NCBI RefSeq assembly: GCF_012184425.1
Contig: NZ_VTOW01000003.1
Coordinates: 434,001-498,000, forward strand
Length of the DNA stretch: 64,000 nt
Direction: 5' to 3'
Origin: Candidatus Manganitrophus noduliformans
Lineage (GTDB): Bacteria > Nitrospirota > Nitrospiria > SBBL01 > Manganitrophaceae
Position 1 is the stretch's first letter; every line of letters begins with the position of its first letter. Both the position numbers and the translations under genes were made by a program. The notes under the pieces were generated by a model, which made no database searches, was not told where the DNA came from, and saw only the letters and a program-made list of their open reading frames with translations. Positions 20,455 through 32,036 of the stretch are shown here, piece after piece.

Positions 20455-21435
20455 ATGCGACGTCGAATCTTCGATACACATCTGTTCACGATCATTCTTG
20501 GAGGGGGACTCTCGTTTTTGCTCTCGGGATGTATCTATAACATTTCCCTCCTCCCCCAGCCCGGACCGTTGGAGGAAAAGGTCGTCGAGGGGAGCGGCGA
20601 CGACAAGATCCTTCTGCTCGATATCTCGGGCATCATCTCCGAGGAGAAGCCGGATGGCCTGATCGAGCGCCCCGATATGGTCGCCCGGGTCAAGGAGGAG
20701 TTGAAGCGGGCGGAGTCCGACAAGGGGGTGAAGGCGGTGGTCTTGCGGATCAACAGTCCCGGCGGGACGGTGACCGCGTCCGACATCATCTATCACGAGA
20801 TCGTCCGATTCAAGGAGCGGACCGGCCGAAAAGTGATCGCATCGATTCTCGACGTCGGCGCGTCCGGCGGGTACTATATCGCGATGGCGGCCGATCGGGT
20901 GATCGCCCAGCCGACCTCGGTGACCGGCAGCATCGGCGTGATCATGCTTCACGTCAATCTTCAAGGGCTGATGGAAAAGGTGGGGGTGGGGGCCGAAGCG
21001 ATCAAGTCGGGAGAGAATAAAGATTTGGGGATTCCAACCCAACCTCTCTCGCCGGAGGACCGTGATATTTTCCAGAGCGTGATCAACGATATGTACGCCC
21101 GCTTCCTGGAGGTGATCATCCGAGGCCGGGAGGGTCTTCCGGCGGACCGGATCAAGGCGCTCGCCGACGGCCGGATCTACACCGCCGCCCAGGCGAAGGA
21201 GGCCGGCCTGGTCGATCAGATCGGCTACCTGGACCAAGCGATCGAGCTTGCGAAGTCGGAAGCGGGTCTCAAGGAGGCGAGTGTGATCCTTTATAGCCGG
21301 TCCGGCCAGCATATCAACAACATCTACTCCGAGGCGATCCGGACGGAGGTGAATCCCCTCTCCGCCTGGGGGGTCGATCCTAAGCGGCTTTTGCAGGGGG
21401 GATCGGCGAAGTTTCTTTATCTTTGGATGCCTTAG
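20455..21435 (+). CDS. sppA: Signal peptide peptidase SppA (short form), lipoprotein
   Basis: A 326-residue serine protease that would cleave leftover signal peptides in the membrane. The N-terminus ends in FLLSGC, a lipobox, so it is probably lipid-anchored. The S49 features are LRINSPGGTVTAS, the nucleophile Ser137 in GASGGYY and general base Lys189 in ENKDLG. The 52-residue Ser-Lys spacing equals that of Bacillus SppA. It starts behind AGGGGGAGA. It lies between carA and carB, an unusual place for this gene. Confidence 0.92.
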   Translation: MRRRIFDTHLFTIILGGGLSFLLSGCIYNISLLPQPGPLEEKVVEGSGDDKILLLDISGIISEEKPDGLIERPDMVARVKEELKRAESDKGVKAVVLRINSPGGTVTASDIIYHEIVRFKERTGRKVIASILDVGASGGYYIAMAADRVIAQPTSVTGSIGVIMLHVNLQGLMEKVGVGAEAIKSGENKDLGIPTQPLSPEDRDIFQSVINDMYARFLEVIIRGREGLPADRIKALADGRIYTAAQAKEAGLVDQIGYLDQAIELAKSEAGLKEASVILYSRSGQHINNIYSEAIRTEVNPLSAWGVDPKRLLQGGSAKFLYLWMP

Positions 21436-21456
21436 TCAGAGAGCGCATAAAGTTCT

Positions 21457-21939
21457 ATGTCGGATCAATTCAGGGATTTTATTGCGGTTCTTGCGGCCCT
21501 TGATAAACATGGTGTGGATTATGTTCTGATCGGGGGCGTTGCGGTTGTCCTTCATGGGATGGAACGGTTAACCCGTGATGTGGACATTATGGTCAAGATG
21601 GTTCCTGAAAACGTTGAAAGGTTGAGGAGGGCGCTCCATGAAGTTTTCGATGATGGTTCCATCGAGGAGATTACGCTCGGTGAGTTGCAGAAATATCCGG
21701 TGATTCGCTATGGAACGCCGAATGATTTTTATATCGATGTCATCGCTCGGATAGGTGAGGTTGCCGCATTTGAAAACTTAGATTATGAGGTTCTTGATTA
21801 CCAAGGAACAAAGATCAAGATTGCGACACCCGAGACGTTGTATCGTCTCAAGAAGGACACCGTGCGGGATCGAGATAAAATGGATGCAGCGTTTTTACTG
21901 GAGCTAATTAAAGCAAGAAAATCAAACCCACCTCGCTAG
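21457..21939 (+). CDS. Nucleotidyltransferase-fold protein (DUF6036-like / possible toxin-module component)
   Basis: A 160-residue protein with the minimal nucleotidyltransferase signature: Gly26-Gly27 in LIGGVAVVLHG, Asp41 and Asp43 in TRDVDIMV and a third acidic residue Asp94 in FYIDVIAR. Such stand-alone proteins occur in toxin-antitoxin-like pairs (AbiEii/MenT-like) and in mobile regions. Base composition becomes visibly more AT-rich here than in carA or carB. It is followed 30 bases on by a small gene that I take to be its partner. Enzymatic target unknown. Confidence 0.75.
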   Translation: MSDQFRDFIAVLAALDKHGVDYVLIGGVAVVLHGMERLTRDVDIMVKMVPENVERLRRALHEVFDDGSIEEITLGELQKYPVIRYGTPNDFYIDVIARIGEVAAFENLDYEVLDYQGTKIKIATPETLYRLKKDTVRDRDKMDAAFLLELIKARKSNPPR

Positions 21940-21969
21940 GGTTGATTTTCATCTTTATCGAGAAGTCTG

Positions 21970-22253
21970 ATGCCGGTCTACAAATATAGAACGTTTGAAG
22001 AAGCGGAACGAGCCCTATGGAATTTCAATCCGGATGAGGCGTACTTTAAAAGAGTAGCCGAACTTTGGGCATTTGCGGACCAACTGAATTCCATCGTTTA
22101 TCCAAAGGGGATTTTTAAGTTTCAAAATTTAGAAGAAGCAAATAGGCAAAGATACGAACTAGAATTGGCCCACGCAAAAAAGGTTCAAACCGGTGGTATC
22201 TCGACAACGCGGAAATAGATGAACTGACGATTGCAAGGGCTTCAGCAAAATAG
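21970..22253 (+). CDS. Small partner protein, possibly made by -1 frameshift at A_AAA_AAG
   Basis: In the zero frame this gene gives 82 residues and stops at 22216-22218 with a low-complexity end (VQTGGISTTRK). At 22176-22182 it carries A_AAA_AAG in the correct register. A -1 slip there would continue as GSNRWYLDNAEIDELTIARA and stop at 22251-22253, giving 94 residues. The -1 extension looks far more protein-like. A single missing A (sequencing or mutation) would look identical. The stop of the longer form touches the ribosome site of the next gene. It may be the antitoxin-like partner of the nucleotidyltransferase. Confidence 0.6.
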
Positions 22254-22265
22254 GAGGTGGTAAAA

Positions 22266-22718
22266 ATGACTGACATTGTCACAATTTCGTCGATGCTTAG
22301 CAGCATTAAAACTGCCTCCGACATTGCAAAGTTTTTTCGAGATACAGATCTTTCTTTTGAAAAGGCAGAACAAAAGCTAAAACTTGCCGAGCTAATCAGT
22401 GCCCTTGCTGACACTAAGATGCAGGTTGCAGAAATTCAGGATTTGATCTCAACAAAAGATAAGAAGATAAAGGAATTGGAAGAGGCAATCGAAATAAAAG
22501 CAAAGCTGAAATGGGAGGCTCCATACTATTGGTTGGTGGACAAGGAGAAGGATGGACCATTTTGTCAGCAGTGTTATGACAAAGATAGCGAGCTTATACA
22601 TTTGCAAGGTAACGGTGAGGGATATTGGAATTGCAAGACGTGCAAGAACCACTATACAGATAGTCGCTATAAACAAGATTTTACAAGTGTTGTCGAATCA
22701 AAATTCGATCCATGGTAA
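22266..22718 (+). CDS. Coiled-coil protein with C-terminal zinc ribbon, unknown function
   Basis: A 150-residue protein that starts at ATG 22266 behind TAGGAGGTGG. Residues ~30-85 are charged and helical and probably form a coiled coil. Four cysteines (100, 103, 123, 126; FCQQCY and NCKTCK) form a rubredoxin-like zinc ribbon. Composition is AT-rich compared with the flanking operon, suggesting transfer. I recognise this as an accessory-gene architecture but not as a named family. Confidence 0.65.
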   Translation: MTDIVTISSMLSSIKTASDIAKFFRDTDLSFEKAEQKLKLAELISALADTKMQVAEIQDLISTKDKKIKELEEAIEIKAKLKWEAPYYWLVDKEKDGPFCQQCYDKDSELIHLQGNGEGYWNCKTCKNHYTDSRYKQDFTSVVESKFDPW

Positions 22719-22786
22719 TAAACGCCTCTGCACGACTTAAGGTCGTTACTTTCAGTGAATTAATCAATTGTAAATAAGGAAAATAA

Positions 22787-26052
<3,266 letters not shown>

Positions 26053-26056
<4 letters not shown>

Positions 26057-26523
26057 AAGTACCCATGACCCAAAAAGGGTATGAGCAGATTCGAGAGGAG
26101 CTCGAGCGGCTCAAACGCGTCGAGCGTCCCCACGTCATCGCCCTGATCGCGGAGGCGCGAGCGCACGGCGATCTTTCCGAGAACGCGGAGTATGCGGCGG
26201 CGAAGGAGAAGCAGAGTTTCGTCGAGGGACGGATCCGGGAGCTGGAAGACAAGCTGGCGAACGCGCAGGTGATCGACACGAGCAATCTCTCGACCGAAAA
26301 GGTGGTCTTCGGCGTCACCGTCACCATTATGGATCTTCAAACCGACGAAGAAAAGAAGTATACCCTCGTCGGCCAAGACGAGGCCGATCTGAAGGATGGA
26401 AAAATTTCCGTTCAATCCCCCGTTGGAAAAGCGCTGATCGGAAAGCGGGTCGGCGACTCGGTCTCGATCGTCACCCCCTCCAAGACCGTCGAATACGAAA
26501 TTCTCAAAATCACATTTGAGTGA
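26053..26523 (+). CDS. greA: Transcription elongation factor GreA
   Basis: This 156-residue factor stimulates RNA cleavage by stalled RNA polymerase. The N-terminal coiled coil carries the acidic-tip region ([18 protein letters not shown]) and the C-terminal FKBP-like domain ends [20 protein letters not shown] start at 26053 overlaps the carB stop and is well spaced from GGGAGG; an ATG four codons later is the alternative. Its place in the pyr operon implies co-transcription with carB. Confidence 0.95.
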
Positions 26524-26526
26524 AGA

Positions 26527-27411
26527 ATGCAGGGGCCAGGGGCCGGAGGCCGGGGGCCGGCAAAAGGCAAACCCGGAAAGCAGCGCAATCGGCTTTTTTT
26601 TTCTCCGACCCCTGACCCCCGGCCCCCGGTCCCTATCATCACCCTCACCACCGATTTCGGCTTAAGCGATTACTTCGTCGGAAGCGTCAAAGGGGTCCTG
26701 CTCCAAAGGGCCCCCGGCGTTTCGCTGATCGACATCACCCATGAGATCCCTCCGCAAGATCTGATCACCGCCGCCTTCGTCCTCAAGGAGGCCTCGCTTT
26801 ATTTTCCAAAAGGAACGGTTCATCTGGCGGTCGTCGATCCCGGCGTTGGAACCGATCGGCGGAAAATCATCGCCGCCGAGGGAGGACAGCGCTACGTGGC
26901 TCCCGACAACGGCATCCTCACTTATATCCTTCAGAGGAAAGGAGGCCGGGTTTATGCCGTCGGCGAGACGCCGCTCCTCTCATTGGAAAAGAGCCCGACG
27001 TTCGCCGGCCGGGATCATTTCGCCCCAATCGCGGCCCTTCTCGCGACGGGGACGCCGCCGGAGGCATTGGGCGCCGAGATCAAAGACCCCGTTGTCATCG
27101 AAGGGCTTTGGCCCAAAAGAGGGGAGGGAGAGATCGTTGGAAAAATTGTCTATATCGATCGTTTCGGAAACGCGATTGCCAACGTGACCGAGGCCGATTT
27201 GAAAGGGTCGATCGGCGGATCCGAATGGGCGCTCGCTGTAAAGGGGGTTCGACTGTCGGGTCTGAAGAAGAATTATGCGGAGGGGAAGAAGGGCGCAGCC
27301 AATCTCATCGTGAACAGCTCGGGGCATCTGGAGATCTTTGTTCCGGGGGGGAGCGCGCGCGACCTTCTGGGGCTCCGTCTGTTGGATGAAGCGATGATCG
27401 AAAAGATTTAA
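26527..27411 (+). CDS. SAM hydroxide adenosyltransferase (DUF62 / SAM hydrolase)
   Basis: This 294-residue protein splits S-adenosylmethionine into adenosine and methionine. The conserved start of the family is ITLTTDFGLSDYFVGSVKG. The active-site trio is Asp104 and Arg111 in DPGVGTDRR and His164 in GRDHFAP, with spacing like archaeal family members. The first ~36 residues come from a G/C-rich repeat, and no in-frame ATG, GTG or TTG exists closer to the conserved core. The original start was apparently displaced by the repeat. It follows greA by three bases. Confidence 0.9.
   Translation: MQGPGAGGRGPAKGKPGKQRNRLFFSPTPDPRPPVPIITLTTDFGLSDYFVGSVKGVLLQRAPGVSLIDITHEIPPQDLITAAFVLKEASLYFPKGTVHLAVVDPGVGTDRRKIIAAEGGQRYVAPDNGILTYILQRKGGRVYAVGETPLLSLEKSPTFAGRDHFAPIAALLATGTPPEALGAEIKDPVVIEGLWPKRGEGEIVGKIVYIDRFGNAIANVTEADLKGSIGGSEWALAVKGVRLSGLKKNYAEGKKGAANLIVNSSGHLEIFVPGGSARDLLGLRLLDEAMIEKI
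26530..26637. repeat. G/C-rich inverted repeat forming the 5' end of the SAM hydrolase gene
   Basis: The left arm (GGGGCC-rich, 26530-26560) is imperfectly complementary to the right arm (CCCCTGACCCCCGGCCCCCG, 26610-26629). The right arm is the inverse of the repeat at the pyrR 3' end. The element of ~105 bases resembles a miniature inverted-repeat element and carries the only usable start codon of the gene. Confidence 0.65.
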
Positions 27412-27429
27412 TAACGTGAGGCGGAAGAA

Positions 27430-27705
27430 ATGGGCTTTGTTTTTTTATTGTTACTTGGATTAACGGCGATTATTCTGATCGCCCGCTTTGCCTCCAAGGC
27501 GGCCGGCCGGGGCGCGTCGGGGGGAGCGGTTCAAAACGGGAAGGAGAAGATCACCTACGAAGGAGGGAAGAGCCACGCCGAAAGGGGGCGGTATTTCCAG
27601 GAGGCGACGATTTCTCTTCTTCTCAAAAAGGGGGTGATCACGGAAGAAGAGCTTCTTGCGGAGATCGAGATGATACGAAAAGAGGAAGGGCCGCATTCAT
27701 CGTAA
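27430..27705 (+). CDS. Small single-pass membrane protein, SHOCT-like C-terminus
   Basis: A 91-residue protein with one N-terminal transmembrane helix (VFLLLLLGLTAIILIARF-like region, residues 4-21). A short flexible segment and a C-terminal helical motif LLKKGVITEEELLAEIE follow, resembling SHOCT oligomerisation motifs. It is the last gene of the operon, 18 bases after the SAM hydrolase. Function unknown. Confidence 0.65.
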   Translation: MGFVFLLLLGLTAIILIARFASKAAGRGASGGAVQNGKEKITYEGGKSHAERGRYFQEATISLLLKKGVITEEELLAEIEMIRKEEGPHSS

Positions 27706-27713
27706 CCGTCGGA

Positions 27714-29723
27714 TCAGGCCTGTCGCAGGACTTCCGCGACCGTTCGGAGAAGATCGTCGGGGCGATACGGTTTCGGTAAATAGGAGATCTTTTTGAAGTA
27801 AGAGGCATCTTCGGTCCGATGGCCGCTCGACACGATGATTTTTAAACTCGGGCCGATTTGGTCGAGCTGACGGAGGACTTCTTCCCCGGAGAGGTGGGGC
27901 ATGGTTAAGTCGAGAATGACCAGATCGATCTCTTTTTTCTTTCCCGATAAGAGCGCGAGGGTCTCTAGACCGTTCCCCGCGGTGAGCACTTTATATCCTT
28001 TGCATTCGAGAATCGTTTTTCCCAGAAGGCGGATCGCCTCTTCGTCGTCGACCAGGAGAATAGTCTTTCCACCCTCCGTCGCGGGCCTCTCGGAGGAGAG
28101 CGTCTGCCTCGAAAGAGGGGATTGCTCCGTCTGCGGGAAATAGATCCGAAAGGTGGTCCCCTCCTCTTTCGCGCTCTGCAATTCGATCCATCCTTGATGC
28201 TCCGCGACGATCCCATAGACGGCGGAGAGTCCCAGCCCGGTGCCGCGCCCGATTTCTTTTGTGGTGAAGAACGGCTCGAAGATGCGATGACGAATCGCCT
28301 CATCGATCCCGCTGCCGTTGTCGGAAACGGTGAGACGGACGTAACGGCCCCTTTTGGCGTTGGGGTAGATGCGGCAATGCGCGTCATCGACTTCGATATT
28401 TTCGACACGGATCAAGATGCACGGCTCCCACCCCGGCGGCGTCGGGACGTTCGTGCGCCGTTCCATCCGCTCCATCAGGGCGTCGCGGGCATTGACACAG
28501 AGGTTCATGATGAGCTGGTTCATCTGGCCCGCATCGGCCAGAATGAGCCAAAGGCCGGGGTCGACCTTCATCTCGATCTGAATCTGGCGGTCGATCGCCT
28601 GCCGTAAAAGATGAACCGCCTCTTTGGCTTCTTTCCCGAGATCTTGCGGCCGTTGATCGACCGGGCTTCTCCGGCTGAACGAGAGAAGCTGTTGGGTCAG
28701 CCCGGCCCCCCGGCATGCCGCCTTTTGGGCGACATCGACCAGGCCGAACAACTCGCTCCCGGCGGGAAGTTGTTCCAGAATCAGGGCGAGGCTCCCCGTG
28801 ATCGCCGTCAGCAGGTTGTTGAATTCATGGGCCACCCCTCCCGTCAGCTGGCCGACCGCCTCCAGCTTCTGCGCATGCCGGAGCTGCTCTTCGATCTGCT
28901 TCCGCTCGGAGATGTCGCGGACGAAAGCGACATGAAACTCGTCGTCGCCGTGCCAGAGATGCCGCGCCGAAACCTCCACTGGAAAAAAGACGCCGTCCTT
29001 GCGCCGGTGCAAGGTTTCGGTATGTACCGTATCGATCCGGTTTTGGATAATCTCCTCCCATCGCTCTTTCGAAAAAACGGGATCGATATCCCAGAGTTTC
29101 AGACTCAACAGCTCATCACGGGTGTAGCCGAGCGAGCGGCACGCCTGTTCATTCACATAAGAGAAGCCGGCCTCGCGGGTCATAAAGAAGACCGCGTCCG
29201 GCGCATGCTCCATGGAGAACTGGAACCGCTGCAGCGCCTCCTTCGCCTGTTTTCGCTCGGTTAAATCCTCCAATTGTGCGACAAAATAGAGCGGCTCTCC
29301 GTCCGGGTCGCGAACGACGGTGGCGCTGACGCTCACCCAAACGGTGTGGCCGTCTTTGTGGAAAAAGCGCTTTTCCATTTTGAACGGATCTTTCTCCCGA
29401 TTGAGCAATTCCCGGAAGCCTTTCAGGTTCGCGTCGAGGTCGTCCAGATTCATGATGGCGCGAAAGTTCATTCCGACAAGCTCCTGTTCGGAATATCCGA
29501 CCATCTGGCAGAAAGCATGATTGACCTCGATCCAGCGGCCGTCGAGGCCGGTCAGGGTCATGCCGATCGGCGCCCGATCGAATGCTTTACGGAACCGCTC
29601 CTCGCTTAACCGCAATGCATCTTCAGCCCGTCGGCGTTCGGCGACTTCTTTCTGCAATGCTTCGTTGGCGGCCGCCAACGCTCTGGTCCGTTCAACGACG
29701 CGCTGTTCGAGGTCTTCATTCAT
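27714..29723 (-). CDS. Hybrid sensor histidine kinase with two PAS domains and a receiver domain
   Basis: About 669 residues. An N-terminal coiled coil (EDLEQRVVERTRALAAANEAL) precedes PAS 1 (FRKAFDRAPIGMTLTG) and PAS 2 (FSMEHAPDAVFFMT), each with a PAC tail. The phospho-acceptor is His299 in GGVAHEFNNLL. The HATPase has N-box NLCVNARDAL and GTGLGLS. A C-terminal receiver has its phospho-acceptor at Asp605 in VILDLTMP. There is no transmembrane segment, so it is cytoplasmic. I prefer ATG 29723 (preceded by GGGAG) over GTG 29768, which adds 15 residues. No separate output regulator is adjacent. Confidence 0.9.
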   Translation of the reverse strand: MNEDLEQRVVERTRALAAANEALQKEVAERRRAEDALRLSEERFRKAFDRAPIGMTLTGLDGRWIEVNHAFCQMVGYSEQELVGMNFRAIMNLDDLDANLKGFRELLNREKDPFKMEKRFFHKDGHTVWVSVSATVVRDPDGEPLYFVAQLEDLTERKQAKEALQRFQFSMEHAPDAVFFMTREAGFSYVNEQACRSLGYTRDELLSLKLWDIDPVFSKERWEEIIQNRIDTVHTETLHRRKDGVFFPVEVSARHLWHGDDEFHVAFVRDISERKQIEEQLRHAQKLEAVGQLTGGVAHEFNNLLTAITGSLALILEQLPAGSELFGLVDVAQKAACRGAGLTQQLLSFSRRSPVDQRPQDLGKEAKEAVHLLRQAIDRQIQIEMKVDPGLWLILADAGQMNQLIMNLCVNARDALMERMERRTNVPTPPGWEPCILIRVENIEVDDAHCRIYPNAKRGRYVRLTVSDNGSGIDEAIRHRIFEPFFTTKEIGRGTGLGLSAVYGIVAEHQGWIELQSAKEEGTTFRIYFPQTEQSPLSRQTLSSERPATEGGKTILLVDDEEAIRLLGKTILECKGYKVLTAGNGLETLALLSGKKKEIDLVILDLTMPHLSGEEVLRQLDQIGPSLKIIVSSGHRTEDASYFKKISYLPKPYRPDDLLRTVAEVLRQA

Positions 29724-29885
29724 TTTCTTTGTCTCCCATGATGTCGCTTCATCGGAAGAGTCCCTCACGTTCCCACGATGTCATCATCTACTAAAATACA
29801 CAATTGATAAAAAGGCAAGAGATAAATTCAACGGCAGTATATTTTATAAATGGCCTGAAAGGAAGTTTAGGTTTAAAGTATAGGT

Positions 29886-30869
29886 CTATCTATTATCATC
29901 TTTTGAAATCAACATCATTCCCAGCAGCGAGGGATCGACATTCCCGCCTGTGAGGACGACGCCGACCCTTTTGCCCCGCAGGCCTGGAACCTTGCCCGCC
30001 ATCAACGCGGCAACGCCGGCCGCCCCGCTCGGCTCGACGAGCAGCTTCATCCGAATCAGCATGAAGCGGACCGCTTCGGCGATCTCCGCATCGGTGACCA
30101 ACGCGACCGATTCCAAATGTTGTTGCATGACCGGAAAAGTGAGCCGGCCCGGCGCGGGGGAGAGGAGCCCGTCTGCGATCGACCGGGAGAGCGGGGTGGA
30201 GATGATTTTCCCCTGCTTCAGGGAGAGGAAAGTATCATTCGCCGTTTCGGGCTCGACCCCGACGATCCGAATTCCGGGCCGGATTGCATGGGCCGCGATG
30301 CTGCATCCGCTGATCAGCCCGCCTCCCCCGATCGGCGCCACAAGAAAATCGAGATCGGGGATGTCGGCGAGGAATTCCAGCGCGACGGTTCCCTGCCCGG
30401 CGATAATGTGCGGATGGTCGAACGGCGGCACGAGCGTCAGGCCCCTTTTCTCCGACAATTGTTTCGCGATCGCTTCCCGGTTGTCTTTGAGACGATCATA
30501 GAGGATCACTTCCGCGCCGTAACCGCGCGTTGCCGCCAGCTTTACGGCGGGGGAGTCGCGCGGCATGACGATGACGGCGGGGATCTTGAGCCGCTTCGCG
30601 ACCAGCGCCACCGCCTGGGCATGGTTTCCGGAGGAGAAGGCCACCACCCCTGATTCGCGCTGCGCCTCGCTCAATTGGCCGATCAAATTAAATGCGCCCC
30701 GAAACTTGAACGCGCCGACCCGTTGCAAGTTTTCGCATTTACAAAAAACCTCGGCGCCGACGATGTCATTCAGCTGATCTGAAGTTGCGACCGGCGTGCG
30801 GTGCGCATTCTTTTCCAGCCGGCGCGCGGCGGTCTGAATCTCTTGAAACGTAATTTCGCTCATCTCCAT
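29886..30869 (-). CDS. Threonine dehydratase / serine racemase family PLP enzyme
   Basis: This 327-residue fold-type II PLP enzyme deaminates threonine or serine to the 2-keto acid, or racemises serine. The PLP lysine is Lys55 in GAFKFRGA, and the phosphate-binding glycine loop is PIGGGGLISG. It lacks the C-terminal ACT domain of biosynthetic IlvA, so it is closer to catabolic TdcB or serine racemase. No isoleucine genes are nearby. It lies six bases upstream of the stop of the next minus-strand gene, suggesting one transcript. Confidence 0.88.
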   Translation of the reverse strand: MEMSEITFQEIQTAARRLEKNAHRTPVATSDQLNDIVGAEVFCKCENLQRVGAFKFRGAFNLIGQLSEAQRESGVVAFSSGNHAQAVALVAKRLKIPAVIVMPRDSPAVKLAATRGYGAEVILYDRLKDNREAIAKQLSEKRGLTLVPPFDHPHIIAGQGTVALEFLADIPDLDFLVAPIGGGGLISGCSIAAHAIRPGIRIVGVEPETANDTFLSLKQGKIISTPLSRSIADGLLSPAPGRLTFPVMQQHLESVALVTDAEIAEAVRFMLIRMKLLVEPSGAAGVAALMAGKVPGLRGKRVGVVLTGGNVDPSLLGMMLISKDDNR

Positions 30870-30875
30870 TCCATC

Positions 30876-31427
30876 TCAATGAAACCAATTCGGCCAAGAG
30901 GGTGAGCCCCACAACCACCAGAGCCCGCCGACGGTTCCATATAGGAGAAGCGACCGGCGCCCCGCCTTGATGTCCTGAGGGGAAGGGATCGCGGCGAGCA
31001 GGAGCGTGGAGGTGAAGTAGCCGGTCGCGAGCCATCCCCCCCACTGATGATTTGCCCAAAAAGGGGCCGCCAGGCCGGTCAAGCAGAGCCAAGCCAAGGG
31101 GAGGAGGAGCAGGGGGGCGAGGGCGACAAAAGCGCCGTTGAACATGTTTATTTTACGAAAGGAGACCGAGCCGAGGGCCCAGCCCTCCCCGGCGCGTTTG
31201 GGCCGAAGAGAGAAGCCGGCCGGCCTCGCCAGGAGAAGGAAACCGACGATCAGATGGAGCAGCTCGTGGGAAAAGGTGCCGGGAAGAGAGAGAATCGCGA
31301 GCCGCCACTTCGAGCCGCGGGCGCGAAGCAGGATCAGATACAAGACCCCCGCCAGGATCGCGCTCGGCAGGAAGCCGGGGAGGTGAAGGAGGGTCTGAGG
31401 CGTTGTATTAAGGAGCGGTATCAGCAA
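30876..31427 (-). CDS. Integral membrane HExxH protein (M50-like)
   Basis: This ~183-residue protein has four to five hydrophobic segments. Within the second is HELLH (His54, Glu55, His58), a zinc-binding motif, and near the C-terminus AAIPSPQDIKAG, resembling the third-ligand segment of site-2-protease-like M50 proteins. This suggests an intramembrane metallopeptidase relative. The start is a TTG at 31427, so the N-terminus is uncertain. It is followed by the PLP enzyme on the same strand. Confidence 0.6.
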   Translation of the reverse strand: MLIPLLNTTPQTLLHLPGFLPSAILAGVLYLILLRARGSKWRLAILSLPGTFSHELLHLIVGFLLLARPAGFSLRPKRAGEGWALGSVSFRKINMFNGAFVALAPLLLLPLAWLCLTGLAAPFWANHQWGGWLATGYFTSTLLLAAIPSPQDIKAGRRSLLLYGTVGGLWWLWGSPSWPNWFH

Positions 31428-31616
31428 GGGGCGGCCTCATTTAATTCGAAAGGAGAATACACTCGAATTCAATCAAAATCAAATTCGATCGGTCGTCGTA
31501 CGAAGCGGGCTGATGGAATCCACATCGACTGTCGCGAAAAAAGTGAGCGGGTTTCCGTAGTCATCGTCAATTGTTGACGGGGGGATAAAGTGTGATACCT
31601 TTTCATCAGAGGATTC

Positions 31617-31976
31617 ATGATGAGAAGCAAAAGGAAACGGGCCAGGATTCCACTGATCTCCATCGCCCGCCTCACGCCCGAGGGGATGGAATCAAAAGAG
31701 TATGTTTTGATCCGTGACATCTCAACCGACGGCCTGGGGATATACAGTAAGGAACGGTATCGGAAGGGGGATCTTGTCCTCGTTGAGCTGACCCTGACGA
31801 TTCAAGAAGAGAAAATCGTCGAATCGGTCTCCGGAAAGGTGGTTTGGGTGGCGCCGCTTCCGGATCAAAACCACTTTGCAGTCGGCATCCAGTTCGAGAA
31901 GATGCAGCTGGAAAAACCAAAGTTGTATGCGCACATCAAAAAACTTGAGGAGAGATACGGGGAGGGTCCCTTCTGA
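31617..31976 (+). CDS. PilZ-domain protein
   Basis: A 119-residue single PilZ domain, likely a c-di-GMP sensor or relative. The arginine-rich N-terminus (RSKRKRARIPL) provides the RxxxR-like element. The second motif (D/N)xSxxG is RDISTDGLGIY. The rest is a beta barrel. ATG 31617 follows AGAGGA; an adjacent ATG three bases on is equally possible. Neighbours give no clue to the target process. Confidence 0.75.
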   Translation: MMRSKRKRARIPLISIARLTPEGMESKEYVLIRDISTDGLGIYSKERYRKGDLVLVELTLTIQEEKIVESVSGKVVWVAPLPDQNHFAVGIQFEKMQLEKPKLYAHIKKLEERYGEGPF

Positions 31977-32036
31977 ACGATTTTAACGAAACACGCGGGC
32001 CTGTCGAGTGGTCCGCGAAAACCATCCGATTTAACT

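Noticed and set aside
31443-31470. AATTCGA/TCGAATT inverted repeat as an operator
   Set aside because: Short AT-rich arms with no nearby promoter that would give it meaning.
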